From Eubacteriales bacterium (GTDB lineage Bacteria; Bacillota; Clostridia; Lachnospirales; Lachnospiraceae): 64,000 nt of DNA. Location of the stretch: the NCBI GenBank assembly GCA_030524175.1, contig JAUNHC010000025.1:1-64000 (forward strand), given 5' to 3'. The notes beneath the pieces are model-generated. The model had not been told where the DNA came from. It saw only the letters and a list, made by a program, of their open reading frames with translations, and did not search any database. Made by a program: the position numbers and the translations under genes. Positions 36,001 through 43,917 of the stretch are shown one piece after another (the first letter of the stretch is position 1; every line of letters begins with the position of its first letter).

Positions 36001-38439
36001 TATATAAGCATTAGGTTTTCCTATTCCAATATGGAACTTGCTTGCTTCCACAGGCTTATTGAATTTAACATAATAATATGCCTTGCCGTTGGTATCCAGT
36101 TTTCTGGAAATACTGGTATTCACGGATTTTACCGCATTATGCTCATCCCAGTAATCCAGCACTATCTTATTATAAGAGCCTTGATTACTGCTGTCCACAA
36201 AAGAGAAGCCTCCAATCTGGTATACAGCATCCAGTGTTATGATCAGTCCCTTTCCGTCTATAGACGGGTAGTAGGCACCGTCATCCCAGTCGTTCATATA
36301 ATAGCTTGAGGACTGGTTATTGTCTGCGACACCGTAAGCTGAATTCTTTATCTCCGAAGCATCATCAAGAGGACTGTCAAGCATTTTTCCTCTGCCATGT
36401 GTAATACTTTTAATATGTGCTGATAATTGTCCTTCACCCTTGCTTGTATTGATAAGCTTATATTCAGGCATTTTTACAGACGCCAGGCTTGTAGTGACTG
36501 CAACTGATTTCAGAGAAGGTTTGCCTTCTCCTTTCTCATTTACTCCTGTCACATATACGAAATATCTGGTGTTATCCTCCAGCTGGCTGACAGTATAGCT
36601 GTTCCCTGTAATATTCTCAATTTTATTATAGACAGAATCCGTGTCCTTACGGTAGTAAAGATTATAGCTGTCTGTATCCTTCATATTTTTCCAGGAAGCT
36701 GCCAGACTTTTGTATCCCCCTGTCACCTTGAGATTGTCAGGTGCATCTGGCACCTGGGTGGTTTTGGGTATTACCTCTTTAGGAGTGCAGTAGCCGCTTC
36801 TCCACTCGCCATTGACAGACTGTACTGAAATTTCATAGGTTTCATTGTTTTTCAGCTTATCATTTTTAAAAGATTTTACTGTCATGGAAGTAGCAGAGGT
36901 TTTCTTGATTTCATCCTCATCTCCATGGAGGATTTGTACCTCGTATCCTGTGACGTTTGATTCCTGGTTCCATTCTAATGTAAACTGCTGACTTCCGGCA
37001 GTTATACTTGTAATTACAGGAATATTCATCTGGGGTGCAGGAATCCGGTCCTGCATATTATTCACAAAGGTTACTTCAGATACTTCTGCAAGGGAAGTGT
37101 TAAGCTTTGTCCCTGTAATCTTGATCGTCACCTTCTTAACCGCGATCTGTCCATGAAAATCGATGACAATGGTGCCGTCTTTGTCCACAACTGCAGTGGG
37201 GCTTGACAGTTCAGAGGATTCCATCAGAAAGTATACAGCTTCCTCTGCTTTGGGTGAAAAGGGAACCTCAATGGGATATCCGGTATCAGTACCATCATCC
37301 ACTATTACGGTTATGGTTCCCGTTGTGACGGCATTATTGCTTCCAGCCGGGGACTCCAAGGTAATTCCCTGTATGGCTGGAGGGTTTTCCGCACTATTGG
37401 AGAAATCAAAGGCTACTTCCACAGGATTTTCTTGAGAAATCACCGCATTATTTGATGCTGCAAGCTGAACTGTACGCTCACTTTCGCTTAAGTTATTTCC
37501 GCCTAAGTTTTCAAGGTTTCCGCCTGTGATCTGTGTTCCTTCTGAAACATTCTTCTGTGCTGCCTGAACCGGAACAGAAGCCAATACACTGGAAGTGTAG
37601 GAGGTTGTTTGCTCCAGGCCTTTTGCAAAATAGTGCAGATCCATAAGATCTACAGTTCCGTCAAGATTTAAATCCGCATTTATGTTACCGCTGCCGTTTT
37701 CAATTGTCTGCAGAATGATATCTTTATCCAGACTGTCTGTCATACCGTCGCCGTTTATATCCCCAATTAGCATAGCGCCGGGATGCCCGGCAGCGTTATA
37801 GTCTACTCCTGCCAGCATTCCTGTATATACCTGAATGGAATAATCCATTGCCTCCACCGTAAGACTTTGCTTATATGGGGCAAAGCCCTGGCTATTGATC
37901 GTGAGTGTATAATCTCCTGCCTGCAGTCCGGGAAAATATGCAGATGTGGAAGGGATTCCCCCTTCACTTGCTGCAGGTATTGTTATGGTCTGGTTCCCTG
38001 AGTTAGTCAATTCCACAGAAAAATTCCTGTCATTGGCCATGGTAACTGCTGAAAGCAGTTCAACCTTTAAGCTTCCGTTTCCCGTTCCGGAATTTTCTGC
38101 CAAATCAGTGAAGGCTTCTTCTGACTCTTCTGTTCCGTCCCCGAATAATGGTTCTTCTGCCATATCTTCACCGCTTTGGAACAGGGAGTCGTTTTCTCCT
38201 GTATCATTATTTTCAAAAATCTCCACATCATTCTGCGGATCCTCATTTTCAGCCGTCTGTCCGTCCTGGCTTTCCGCTCCCATATCCTCCGTACTGCCGG
38301 GCTGCTCTTCTGTCCCAGGATTCTCATCATCATAAATCCCGGTTTCCTCAAAATCTGCGGCCATAATAATTCCGGGTGATGCACAAATAGCCTGTACACT
38401 CAGGCATAAGGCAATAAATAGTGCTGCAGCTTTTTTCAT
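33061..38439 (-). CDS. Large secreted M60-family metallopeptidase with dockerin-like, Fn3 and F5/8 domains
   Basis: 1792 residues from ATG 38439 (AGGAGG 9 bp upstream); a longer frame to 38508 starts inside the leader terminator. Order: signal peptide; acidic region (30-110); dockerin-like pair of calcium loops DINGDGMTDSLD and DLNLDGTVDLMD (~220-280); a beta domain; two Fn3 domains (~463-650); an F5/8 discoidin domain (~670-790); M60/enhancin-like peptidase (~900-1350) with HEIGHEINQ at ~1200 and a later Glu in YAIAEITNNYF; a second F5/8 domain (~1500-1640). M60 enzymes of this build cut O-glycosylated mucin-type proteins. Controlled by the upstream c-di-GMP aptamer. Confidence 0.88.
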   Translation of the reverse strand: MKKAAALFIALCLSVQAICASPGIIMAADFEETGIYDDENPGTEEQPGSTEDMGAESQDGQTAENEDPQNDVEIFENNDTGENDSLFQSGEDMAEEPLFGDGTEESEEAFTDLAENSGTGNGSLKVELLSAVTMANDRNFSVELTNSGNQTITIPAASEGGIPSTSAYFPGLQAGDYTLTINSQGFAPYKQSLTVEAMDYSIQVYTGMLAGVDYNAAGHPGAMLIGDINGDGMTDSLDKDIILQTIENGSGNINADLNLDGTVDLMDLHYFAKGLEQTTSYTSSVLASVPVQAAQKNVSEGTQITGGNLENLGGNNLSESERTVQLAASNNAVISQENPVEVAFDFSNSAENPPAIQGITLESPAGSNNAVTTGTITVIVDDGTDTGYPIEVPFSPKAEEAVYFLMESSELSSPTAVVDKDGTIVIDFHGQIAVKKVTIKITGTKLNTSLAEVSEVTFVNNMQDRIPAPQMNIPVITSITAGSQQFTLEWNQESNVTGYEVQILHGDEDEIKKTSATSMTVKSFKNDKLKNNETYEISVQSVNGEWRSGYCTPKEVIPKTTQVPDAPDNLKVTGGYKSLAASWKNMKDTDSYNLYYRKDTDSVYNKIENITGNSYTVSQLEDNTRYFVYVTGVNEKGEGKPSLKSVAVTTSLASVKMPEYKLINTSKGEGQLSAHIKSITHGRGKMLDSPLDDASEIKNSAYGVADNNQSSSYYMNDWDDGAYYPSIDGKGLIITLDAVYQIGGFSFVDSSNQGSYNKIVLDYWDEHNAVKSVNTSISRKLDTNGKAYYYVKFNKPVEASKFHIGIGKPNAYIRSIQVSDLNLFYYDSLETDIINLYEDDLHTMLKETVTAETIQELQNRLDTRDSVSGEFHPEKEMLQKELDTAKGILEGNLKSTVGIHGEIRNSDGYLGFTGLNAWQPLGVSARAGETITVFVGHSTKKTGTSAEMKLFVTQNHAEASSFAKEIATLNVGRNEVTIPSIQSIAAEQGGQLYVQYTGGQNGISYGVRVNGGAEIPRLDLYRLSESERADAILKYVQELEAFVPELEKQHKELHQKGDLSSVNYDYDAKNCILNTTDIMLDQMMYSVPASQVLAGLGSGSTQEKAEKLNQALKAMDDMMLLFYQHKGLTNASDAGAKNKLPARHLNIRYMRMFSGAFMYASGNHVGIEWGSVTGLMSGTPIVSNNGRYESGRYFGWGIAHEIGHEINQGSYAIAEITNNYFSVLAQAHDTNDTVRFKYKDVYEKVTSGTVGRADNVFVQLALYWQLHLAYDRGYNYKTYDTYEDIFNNLFFARVDSYARDTSKAPSPGGVKLTLSDTDQNLMRLAAAAAEKDLTEFFQRWGMVPDEATKAYMNQFEAEERAIYYVNDEARVYEIENGTESTFKDKNIVNASVETHGTKAELSLSVSGNNSSALLGYEIYRCTNAKGTEIKELAAFTTENTYTDTAISQANRVVTYEVAAVDKFLNRSASYRLAPVKIASDGRYAKAGWTVNTNNNLKTDEDKVKEPDEENPDIALVERAIDKVIDNDSNSTFTGSSSGNGEIILDFHKTLPVSALLYEWKDGTTPIKNYRIQLSKDGSKWFTVKEGQFQTDNTDTAVVYFQNEKKDPFVCTFDAQYLKLQILDSGERSVSELEILGPSGDNLEFRKDAPVGILKEDYVYASDKTGVQKIPEGSLVFTGTYKGNPAYNVAVLYDENGNVVGGTDSEGNLKSEQIILAEVPEHGELGEVSEGNWIYYVLPDSQGKFNIPKQVRAELYRVDNALTNEGERLVSDTLYLTIPEKLPEITFNTGEGD

Positions 38440-38506
38440 CCCTTCATTCCTCCTATACTCCCTCTGTTTATTTCTCTTATGGAAATTTTGACACAAAATT
38501 TTGCAC

Positions 38507-38544
38507 AAAAAAATCGTTTATATTTTTGGTAAAATATAAACGAT
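38507..38544 (-). terminator. Leader terminator (expression platform) of the c-di-GMP riboswitch
   Basis: On the minus strand ATCGTTTATATTTT pairs with AAAATATAAACGAT around a tiny loop and is followed by seven T. It lies between the aptamer and the start codon, so it can abort transcription before the gene. Confidence 0.85.
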
Positions 38545-38639
38545 TGCCGGCAAAACGTAAAACCTCACAACTGTCATAAAAACAACGCTGACAGAACACA
38601 ATGATCATGTGTATTTGTTACATTTCACTGAGAAAACTC

Positions 38640-38720
38640 TTGCGGCAACCGGCTGTCCTAGCTTCTGAAGAAGCCTTAGACCCTTGGCTTTGCGTCACCG
38701 TCTTTCGACAGTTTTGCTAT
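38640..38720 (-). ncRNA. Cyclic di-GMP-I (GEMM) riboswitch aptamer
   Basis: On the minus strand the GEMM-I core is complete: GCAAAAC, a stem capped by a GAAA tetraloop (TGTC-GAAA-GACG), GACGCAAAGCC, GGGTCTAAGG, a variable stem, TAGGACAGCCGGTTGCC. The tetraloop, the GACGCAAAGCC strand and the CTAA/TAGG pair are the class-defining features. The class senses c-di-GMP. With a terminator 100 nt downstream, an OFF switch is the simplest reading, as for several clostridial examples. Confidence 0.93.
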
Positions 38721-38743
38721 TTCTGTAACTTCCATATATTCTC

Positions 38744-38772
38744 AGTTTACTAATCTAAACCCTGGCTGTCAA
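38744..38772 (-). promoter_or_regulatory. Promoter of the riboswitch-M60 operon
   Basis: On the minus strand TTGACA (38767-38772), 17 bp, TAAACT (38744-38749). It overlaps the last codons of the MATE gene and starts the leader about 20 nt before the aptamer. Confidence 0.8.
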
Positions 38773-40106
38773 GTTATTTTTTTCAGTATCCGGATGCCTC
38801 CTGCAATGAGAAGAATGGCTGCTCCTGCCCATGCACAGGGTTCGGCGTAAAAAATTGCCTCACTTCCCCAAATTCTTGTGAAAATAAGGGCTGCTGCAAC
38901 ACGCATAACAAATTCCGCTACCCCTGAAATCATAGGTATGATTGCGTTTCCAAGTCCTTGTATGGCACTCCGCCATCCATGAAGCAGATATAGAAACCAG
39001 AGAAGGCAGCTCATAATAACCAGATAGTGGTATGCTATGTTAAGAACTTCTCCTCCATTGGCATCCCCGGAGGACACAAACAAGCTTAAAACAGCCTTTC
39101 CCCCAAAAAGCATGACGGCGGATACACATACTGACATCAATACTGCCATAATAGTAATACTCTTCATCCCCTTGTGGATCCGTTCATTCAGACCTGCGCC
39201 ATAGTTCTGGGCCATATAAGTGGTAGCAGCATACCCTAAGGAGATGGCGGAACTTTCCAGCAAACCGTATATCTTATTTGTGGCAGTAAAGCCTGCAACA
39301 AACAAGAAGCCATAGCGGTTGATGGTAGACTGCAGAATCATACCGCCCACAGCAATCAGCACGTGCTGAAGGGCTAAGGGAACCCCAAGCTGACACAGGC
39401 GTTTGATTGCAGGCCAATCCACGATCCAGTCTTCACGGGAGGTTCTGATGATCTCGATATTTTTCAGTACCATAAAGCAATACAAAAAGGCAATAAGCTG
39501 TGCTATAAGAGTAGCAACTGCAGCGCCCACAATACCCCAGCGGAACACAAGGATAAACAGTAAGTCCAAAACAATATTGGTACAGGCGGCAACTGCGATT
39601 GCGATCATAGGGGTTTTGCCGTCCCCAAGAGCCCGCAGGATAGCCGCTGCCATATTATATGCCATGACGATTACAGTACCTAAAAACAAGGTTATTAAAT
39701 AGGAAGCAGCGCTGTCAAATATGTTTTCCGGAGTTTTTAAAATATGCAGCATGGGATATACAAGGAACAGCCCGATGGCAGTAAACACAATGCCGATGAC
39801 ACCGCACAATGTGATTGACATAGCCACGCCCTTTCTCAGTTCCTGCTTGTCTCCTGCACCGAAATACTGTGACAGGCGTGTGGCAAAGCCTTGTGTCATG
39901 GCTTGGATCGTCCACAGGATGAGCCAGTAGGTCCAGTCTGTTGCCCCTACTGCAGCCAAAGCTTCCACTCCTACACCTCGTCCTACAATAACTGCATCCG
40001 CCACCATATATAGCTGCTGTCCCAGGTTCCCTATCATCAAGGGTACAGCAAACATTAAAAGAAGCTTAGACGGCTTCCCTTTTGTCATATCTTTGATTCT
40101 GCTCAT
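38769..40106 (-). CDS. MATE family efflux transporter
   Basis: 445 residues with about 12 membrane helices in two halves. MATE traits: GKPSKLLLMFAVPLMIGNLGQQLYMVADAVIVGRGVGVEALAAVGATDW in half one, QHVLIAVGGMILQSTINRYG and MAQNYGAGLNERIHKG in half two. It exports drugs or cations using Na+ or H+. A MITE is inserted 30 bp before its start, so its expression signals may be affected. A divergent AraC gene may regulate it. Confidence 0.93.
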   Translation of the reverse strand: MSRIKDMTKGKPSKLLLMFAVPLMIGNLGQQLYMVADAVIVGRGVGVEALAAVGATDWTYWLILWTIQAMTQGFATRLSQYFGAGDKQELRKGVAMSITLCGVIGIVFTAIGLFLVYPMLHILKTPENIFDSAASYLITLFLGTVIVMAYNMAAAILRALGDGKTPMIAIAVAACTNIVLDLLFILVFRWGIVGAAVATLIAQLIAFLYCFMVLKNIEIIRTSREDWIVDWPAIKRLCQLGVPLALQHVLIAVGGMILQSTINRYGFLFVAGFTATNKIYGLLESSAISLGYAATTYMAQNYGAGLNERIHKGMKSITIMAVLMSVCVSAVMLFGGKAVLSLFVSSGDANGGEVLNIAYHYLVIMSCLLWFLYLLHGWRSAIQGLGNAIIPMISGVAEFVMRVAAALIFTRIWGSEAIFYAEPCAWAGAAILLIAGGIRILKKIT

Positions 40107-40127
40107 TTCCGTTTCCGTTCCCGACTG

Positions 40128-40288
40128 ACATGATGGTTACTGTTCACTGGTAATATCCCGCGAGGTGTTTTCATGCATATATGCATGAAAATCCCGAGAT
40201 ATACAACGTGCGAAATTATGCAGTATGCATAATTTCTGTACATCGCGAAGCGTGTTGCTGGTCACGGAGTGAACAGTAACACATGATG
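40128..40288. mobile_element. MITE, 145 bp, with 13-bp TIRs and 8-bp target duplication
   Basis: Terminal inverted repeats GTTACTGTTCACT (40136-40148) and AGTGAACAGTAAC (40268-40280) match perfectly. ACATGATG directly flanks both ends (40128-40135 and 40281-40288), which is a target-site duplication. The interior has no ORF but has two internal dyads: a perfect 24-bp palindrome centred at 40179/40180 and GAAATTATGCA-GTA-TGCATAATTTC (40212-40236). This is a non-autonomous element needing a transposase elsewhere. Confidence 0.85.
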
Positions 40289-40319
40289 CTGGGGATATGC
40301 CTGCATTGCCCCGGCATCA

Positions 40320-40349
40320 TTGACATTACCTTACAACAATTGATATAAT
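40320..40349 (+). promoter_or_regulatory. Promoter of the AraC gene
   Basis: TTGACA (40320-40325), 18 bp, TATAAT (40344-40349), about 100 bp before the start. Confidence 0.7.
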
Positions 40350-40395
40350 AATAAAACCAAAATGCCGGTTTGAATATCTATTTTTGTATCAATTG
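40337..40395. promoter_or_regulatory. Inverted repeat around the AraC transcription start
   Basis: CAATTGATA (40337-40345) and TATCAATTG (40387-40395), 41 bp apart, one on the -10 and the other in the leader. Paired half-sites are usual for AraC autoregulation; binding is inferred. Confidence 0.45.
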
Positions 40396-40446
40396 CTATA
40401 AAAATAATCCCAACATTATGAATATCATCACTATGGGAGGAACAGA

Positions 40447-41367
40447 ATGGGAAATAAAACAGTAATTGTGGATGAAAATCTGCTGGAACGCATCCATTAT
40501 CAAAGTAATTCTCTGCCCATTTCCAGCTGTGCTGATTATTTTGACGACTATCTGAACGGACAGTTTGATTATCATTGGCATAATGAATTTGAATTTGCTC
40601 TGGTACTTAAAGGCGCTGTGGAGTATCGTATTACCCAGGGAAAACATGAGTATGCCCCAAAAGTTCTGCGGCAGGGAGAAGGTGTTTTTGTGAATTCCAA
40701 GGCTTTGCACATGGCCAGGCAGTTAGAACCGGGAACACAGATGTTTGACTGTGAATTTCCCCCGGGCTTTTTCAGCCTGCAGCCGTCAGGTTCTGTTTAT
40801 AAAAAGAATATTCTCCCTATTATAAAGCTTCCCGTCCCCGGCATCTACCTTTCATCAGAGTTGGCAAATGAGAAGGAAATTCTGGATGCCTTGTATGAAT
40901 TCTATGAACTTCCTTCCGATACCTTAGGGTATGAACTTAAATGTATGGAGCTTATCTGCAGAATCTGGCGTCACCTTCTTTGCCTGACGGCTGATATGAA
41001 GGATTTTCCCAGGGTACATAACAGTGAACTTCTCCAGGAACAGCGCGTCCGCGCCATGCTCTCCTACATCCATACTCATTTTAGCGAAAATATATCTATT
41101 GACAGTATCGCAGACGCTGCCAATGTAAGCAGGAGTGAATGCTTCCGGTGCTTTAAGGAGATTCTGCGGAAAACGCCTATAGAATATTTATGCGAATACC
41201 GCCTTTCCAGGGCAGCACAATTATTGGCAGGTACGGATGAGACCATATTCCATATCAGCTATTCCTGCGGTTTCAACAGTCCCAGCTATTTCAGCAAGCT
41301 GTTTAAAGACAAATGCGGTATCTCTCCAGGCCAGTTCCGTTTGAACTCTCAGAAAACACATGAATAG
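40447..41367 (+). CDS. AraC family transcriptional regulator
   Basis: 306 residues. N-terminal cupin (FDYHWHNEFEFALVLKGAVEYRI, RQGEGVFVNSKALHMAR) and C-terminal AraC HTH pair (ISIDSIADAANVSRSECFRCFKEILRKTPIEYLCEYRLSRAAQLL, ISYSCGFNSPSYFSKLFKDKCGISPGQFR). It is divergent from the MATE exporter and a probable regulator of it. GGGAGG precedes the ATG. Confidence 0.92.
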   Translation: MGNKTVIVDENLLERIHYQSNSLPISSCADYFDDYLNGQFDYHWHNEFEFALVLKGAVEYRITQGKHEYAPKVLRQGEGVFVNSKALHMARQLEPGTQMFDCEFPPGFFSLQPSGSVYKKNILPIIKLPVPGIYLSSELANEKEILDALYEFYELPSDTLGYELKCMELICRIWRHLLCLTADMKDFPRVHNSELLQEQRVRAMLSYIHTHFSENISIDSIADAANVSRSECFRCFKEILRKTPIEYLCEYRLSRAAQLLAGTDETIFHISYSCGFNSPSYFSKLFKDKCGISPGQFRLNSQKTHE

Positions 41368-41402
41368 AAAATGACAGCCCTAAAAACGGCTGTCATTTCT
41401 GT
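41368..41402. terminator. Bidirectional terminator between AraC and DUF368 genes
   Basis: AAATGACAGCC pairs perfectly with GGCTGTCATTT around CTAAAAAC, with T tract on the plus side. On the minus side it overlaps the last DUF368 codons. Confidence 0.7.
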
Positions 41403-42220
41403 CCATTTACCTGCCCTGCCCCTGAAAGCAGACGGATGACGGTATATCCCGCTGCCAGCGTAATGATACAGATCAAAAGTTCAGGACCTTCAGGGATCCC
41501 GGGAAAGATTTCTGCAATAGAGCCCAGAACAAATCCCAGTATAATAAGGTAGGTGGGCTGCGGGTGTTTTGTCATGGCTCGTTCTAACGCCTTGGTGGTA
41601 AGGACGATTCCAAGTATCAGCCCAATCCCCAAAGGGATCAGGAAAGGCAGATAAAACTCGCTGATCGCCCGCATAGTTCCATCATACAATCCCATGAGGA
41701 GCAATAAGTAGGAAACACTGATTCCTGGCAGGACCAGCGCTGCAGCAGCAATGACACCTGCCAGGCTTAAAAATAAGGAGTTGATCTTATTACCGTTTAT
41801 CATTGACTGAAATGTTCCATTTGGAAGCACAGAAATAAGTAAGACCGCAGACAACCCAATGGCCATATATATTGGGATTTTCAACGAAAAAGCCTGGATT
41901 TTTGCCTGCCTGAAAATCAATGGAAAACCTCCGGCCACAGCTCCTATAAAGAAATACAGCATAGGCATAGGATATTTCTCAATGAGTTTCAGTAGCGGAT
42001 TTGCAAACAGCAGCATGCCGGCAGCGCCTCCCGCTGAAAAAAGGAGCAGAAAAATGAAATTTTCTTTTTTCCTCTTCATAAAGGAACTAACGGCTGAAAC
42101 CAGGTTGTTATATATTCCAAGTATCATGGCCATAGAGCCTCCGCTTACTCCCGGGACAAGCATAGTACCTCCCACTATCATTCCTTTTAGTATTGTGAAC
42201 AAAGGATGGATTCTTTTCAC
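41393..42220 (-). CDS. DUF368 (PopT-type) polyprenyl-phosphate translocase
   Basis: 275 residues from GTG 42220, which has AGGGG 7 bp upstream; TTG 42226 abuts that site. About eight membrane helices. The two-fold pseudo-repeat typical of DUF368 is visible in GMIVGGTMLVPGVSGGSMAMILGIY and GVIAAAALVLPGISVSYLLLLMGLY. DUF368 proteins were shown to recycle undecaprenyl phosphate across the membrane for wall synthesis. It stands alone here. Confidence 0.88.
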   Translation of the reverse strand: MKRIHPLFTILKGMIVGGTMLVPGVSGGSMAMILGIYNNLVSAVSSFMKRKKENFIFLLLFSAGGAAGMLLFANPLLKLIEKYPMPMLYFFIGAVAGGFPLIFRQAKIQAFSLKIPIYMAIGLSAVLLISVLPNGTFQSMINGNKINSLFLSLAGVIAAAALVLPGISVSYLLLLMGLYDGTMRAISEFYLPFLIPLGIGLILGIVLTTKALERAMTKHPQPTYLIILGFVLGSIAEIFPGIPEGPELLICIITLAAGYTVIRLLSGAGQVNGQK

Positions 42221-42369
42221 TGGCAATCCCCTTTCTACTGATTTAGAACAAGCAGCCTTGTGTAAGGATTATGCCTATTATATGAAAATAAATCCGGTTC
42301 TATGAGGAAAAGAATAAGAACACTTAAATGCAGAAGCATGGTATACTTGTAAATCGTCCCTCAGATTTG

Positions 42370-43053
42370 CTATCTCTCCGGCATCTTGAATCCCTTAAGA
42401 GCCTGGTTCAGGTAATCATTAAAAGGTTTCATTTTTTCAAAGACAGATACTGCCGTTCTGAAGAAATTGTCGGCGTCTTTGACAATTTCATCACTCACAG
42501 GATACTCCAAATACCAGCTTTTGTACTTCAGATATTCCGCCTGGGAGTGTGTACTGTCATAGCCTTTAGGCACATTTTTAAGAGCTGTACCCTGTACATG
42601 AAAAATTTCCTTAAATTCCGGTGCGGTGATGACCTGTTCCCATTCATGGGGATGGTTTGTTATGTAATCTCTCACCATTGTGGTGGCATCCTTAAACATA
42701 TCGGCAAAGAGGCCGCCGCCTAAAAAAGACTGGTTTCCGGGTTTGATCATTATATAATACCCCACAGGGACAGGCAGCTTCCCCATGGAAGAAATATGTG
42801 CACGAAATGCAGGATTGTAAGGAGACTTATCATGGCTGAACCGGGTATCCCGGACTAACTTGAAGGTTAAATCTTTAGGTGAATTATTTAAAATACTGCT
42901 GTCAAATTGTCCGATGCCCAGAATTAATTCCTGGACAAGTGATTCAAATTCCTCATTTGCTTCCTTATATTCTGCTTTGTGTCCGTGATACCACTCCCGG
43001 TTGTTGTTCTGGCTTAAACAAGAAAGATAATTTAATATGACTTCGGTGTTCAT
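42370..43053 (-). CDS. DUF2461 family protein
   Basis: 227 residues. Family motifs: NNREWYHGHKAEYKEA, DTRFSHDKSPYNPAFRAHIS, GYYIMIKPGNQSFLGGGLF. The role is unknown. It lies 12 bp after the ECF sigma gene with a good ribosome site (GGAGG), so the two are one transcript. Confidence 0.88.
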   Translation of the reverse strand: MNTEVILNYLSCLSQNNNREWYHGHKAEYKEANEEFESLVQELILGIGQFDSSILNNSPKDLTFKLVRDTRFSHDKSPYNPAFRAHISSMGKLPVPVGYYIMIKPGNQSFLGGGLFADMFKDATTMVRDYITNHPHEWEQVITAPEFKEIFHVQGTALKNVPKGYDSTHSQAEYLKYKSWYLEYPVSDEIVKDADNFFRTAVSVFEKMKPFNDYLNQALKGFKMPER

Positions 43054-43065
43054 GACATAACCTCC

Positions 43066-43917
43066 CTATGAATTCTTTACAGTGGAAAATGTAGTGGATT
43101 CCAGAAAATTCAGGAAAAACTGTTTTATTTGTGCCGGAGACTCATATGCTTTGCAAAAGGAGAAATGTTCGGATAAATCATCAATATCCTCCATTGCATT
43201 CTTAAATTCCATCATCTTATCCTCTGACAATTCTGATGCCCCTGTATAGTCCAAAACTGCAGGATTCAACCGATGACTTTGGATTGCGTAATTCAGCCGT
43301 TCTTTACACCGGCATTTTCCTTTTCCATATTCTCCGCAGTAATCAGTGAGAAAATCAGCTACTTTTCTGCGAACTCTGGACAATCTCTGACGGTACGCTT
43401 CCGGTGACATGTCAAGAATGTCCCCGGCAATGCGGCTGTCCAGCTTAAACATGGTCCCCAGAACAAAAATACAACGGCTTTCTGCATCAAGGCATTGCAG
43501 CATAACATTTGTACAGGACATTTTTAATTCCTCTGCCAGGATGGATTTCTCCACATTCTGTGTGAGATCAGGCAGATCATAAATATTGCCGTTTTTAATA
43601 TCATCCCCGTAAAATTCAAAGTTCAGGGGGGCGTGGGCAAACATATGCTTCTTATAATTGATCAGGTGATTTGTTGCAATACGGAATACCCATGTAGTAA
43701 AGGTACTCTCCTTCCTGAAGGATGACAGATGGGTCATGATCTTCAAGAGAATATCCTGGGCGGCATCCTCAGCATCCTGAAAGGTTCCCAGCATCCGCAG
43801 TGACAGGTTAAATACAAGATCCTGAACACTTAAAATAACAGTTTCCAACGCTTCCTTATCTCCGGCAGTGGCCTTATCGATCAAAATACCCAGATCTTCA
43901 TTTGCTTTTATACTCAT
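43066..43917 (-). CDS. ECF-type RNA polymerase sigma factor with long C-terminal extension
   Basis: 283 residues. Sigma2 (residues ~15-90; VFNLSLRMLGTFQDAEDAAQDILLKIMTHLSSF, TWVFRIATNHLINYKK) and sigma4 (~130-195; DSRIAGDILDMSPEAYRQRLSRVRRKVADFL). A further ~85 residues begin with a CGEYGKGKCRCKERL cysteine cluster and resemble extensions of ECF sigmas that lack a separate anti-sigma factor. No anti-sigma gene is adjacent. AGGAGG lies 5 bp before the ATG. Confidence 0.9.
   Translation of the reverse strand: MSIKANEDLGILIDKATAGDKEALETVILSVQDLVFNLSLRMLGTFQDAEDAAQDILLKIMTHLSSFRKESTFTTWVFRIATNHLINYKKHMFAHAPLNFEFYGDDIKNGNIYDLPDLTQNVEKSILAEELKMSCTNVMLQCLDAESRCIFVLGTMFKLDSRIAGDILDMSPEAYRQRLSRVRRKVADFLTDYCGEYGKGKCRCKERLNYAIQSHRLNPAVLDYTGASELSEDKMMEFKNAMEDIDDLSEHFSFCKAYESPAQIKQFFLNFLESTTFSTVKNS

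Larger units (their letters stand above)
38440..38768. other. Leader region of the M60 operon
   Basis: 329 bp holding, in transcription order on the minus strand, a SigA promoter, a c-di-GMP-I aptamer, two small palindromes (ACACATGATCATTGTGT and CTGTCA/TGACAG), an intrinsic terminator and the ribosome site. Confidence 0.85.
40107..40446. other. Intergenic region MATE / AraC
   Basis: 340 bp between divergent genes. It holds the MITE (40136-40280) with target duplications, the AraC promoter (40320-40349) and an inverted repeat at 40337-40395. Confidence 0.8.

Noticed and set aside
40168-40191. 24-bp perfect palindrome as an independent operator for the MATE gene
   Set aside because: It lies inside the MITE and is better explained as part of that element's internal structure.
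42328-42723. Plus-strand ORF of 131 codons opposite the DUF2461 gene
   Set aside because: No ribosome site and no recognisable motif. It is the complement of a well-supported coding frame.
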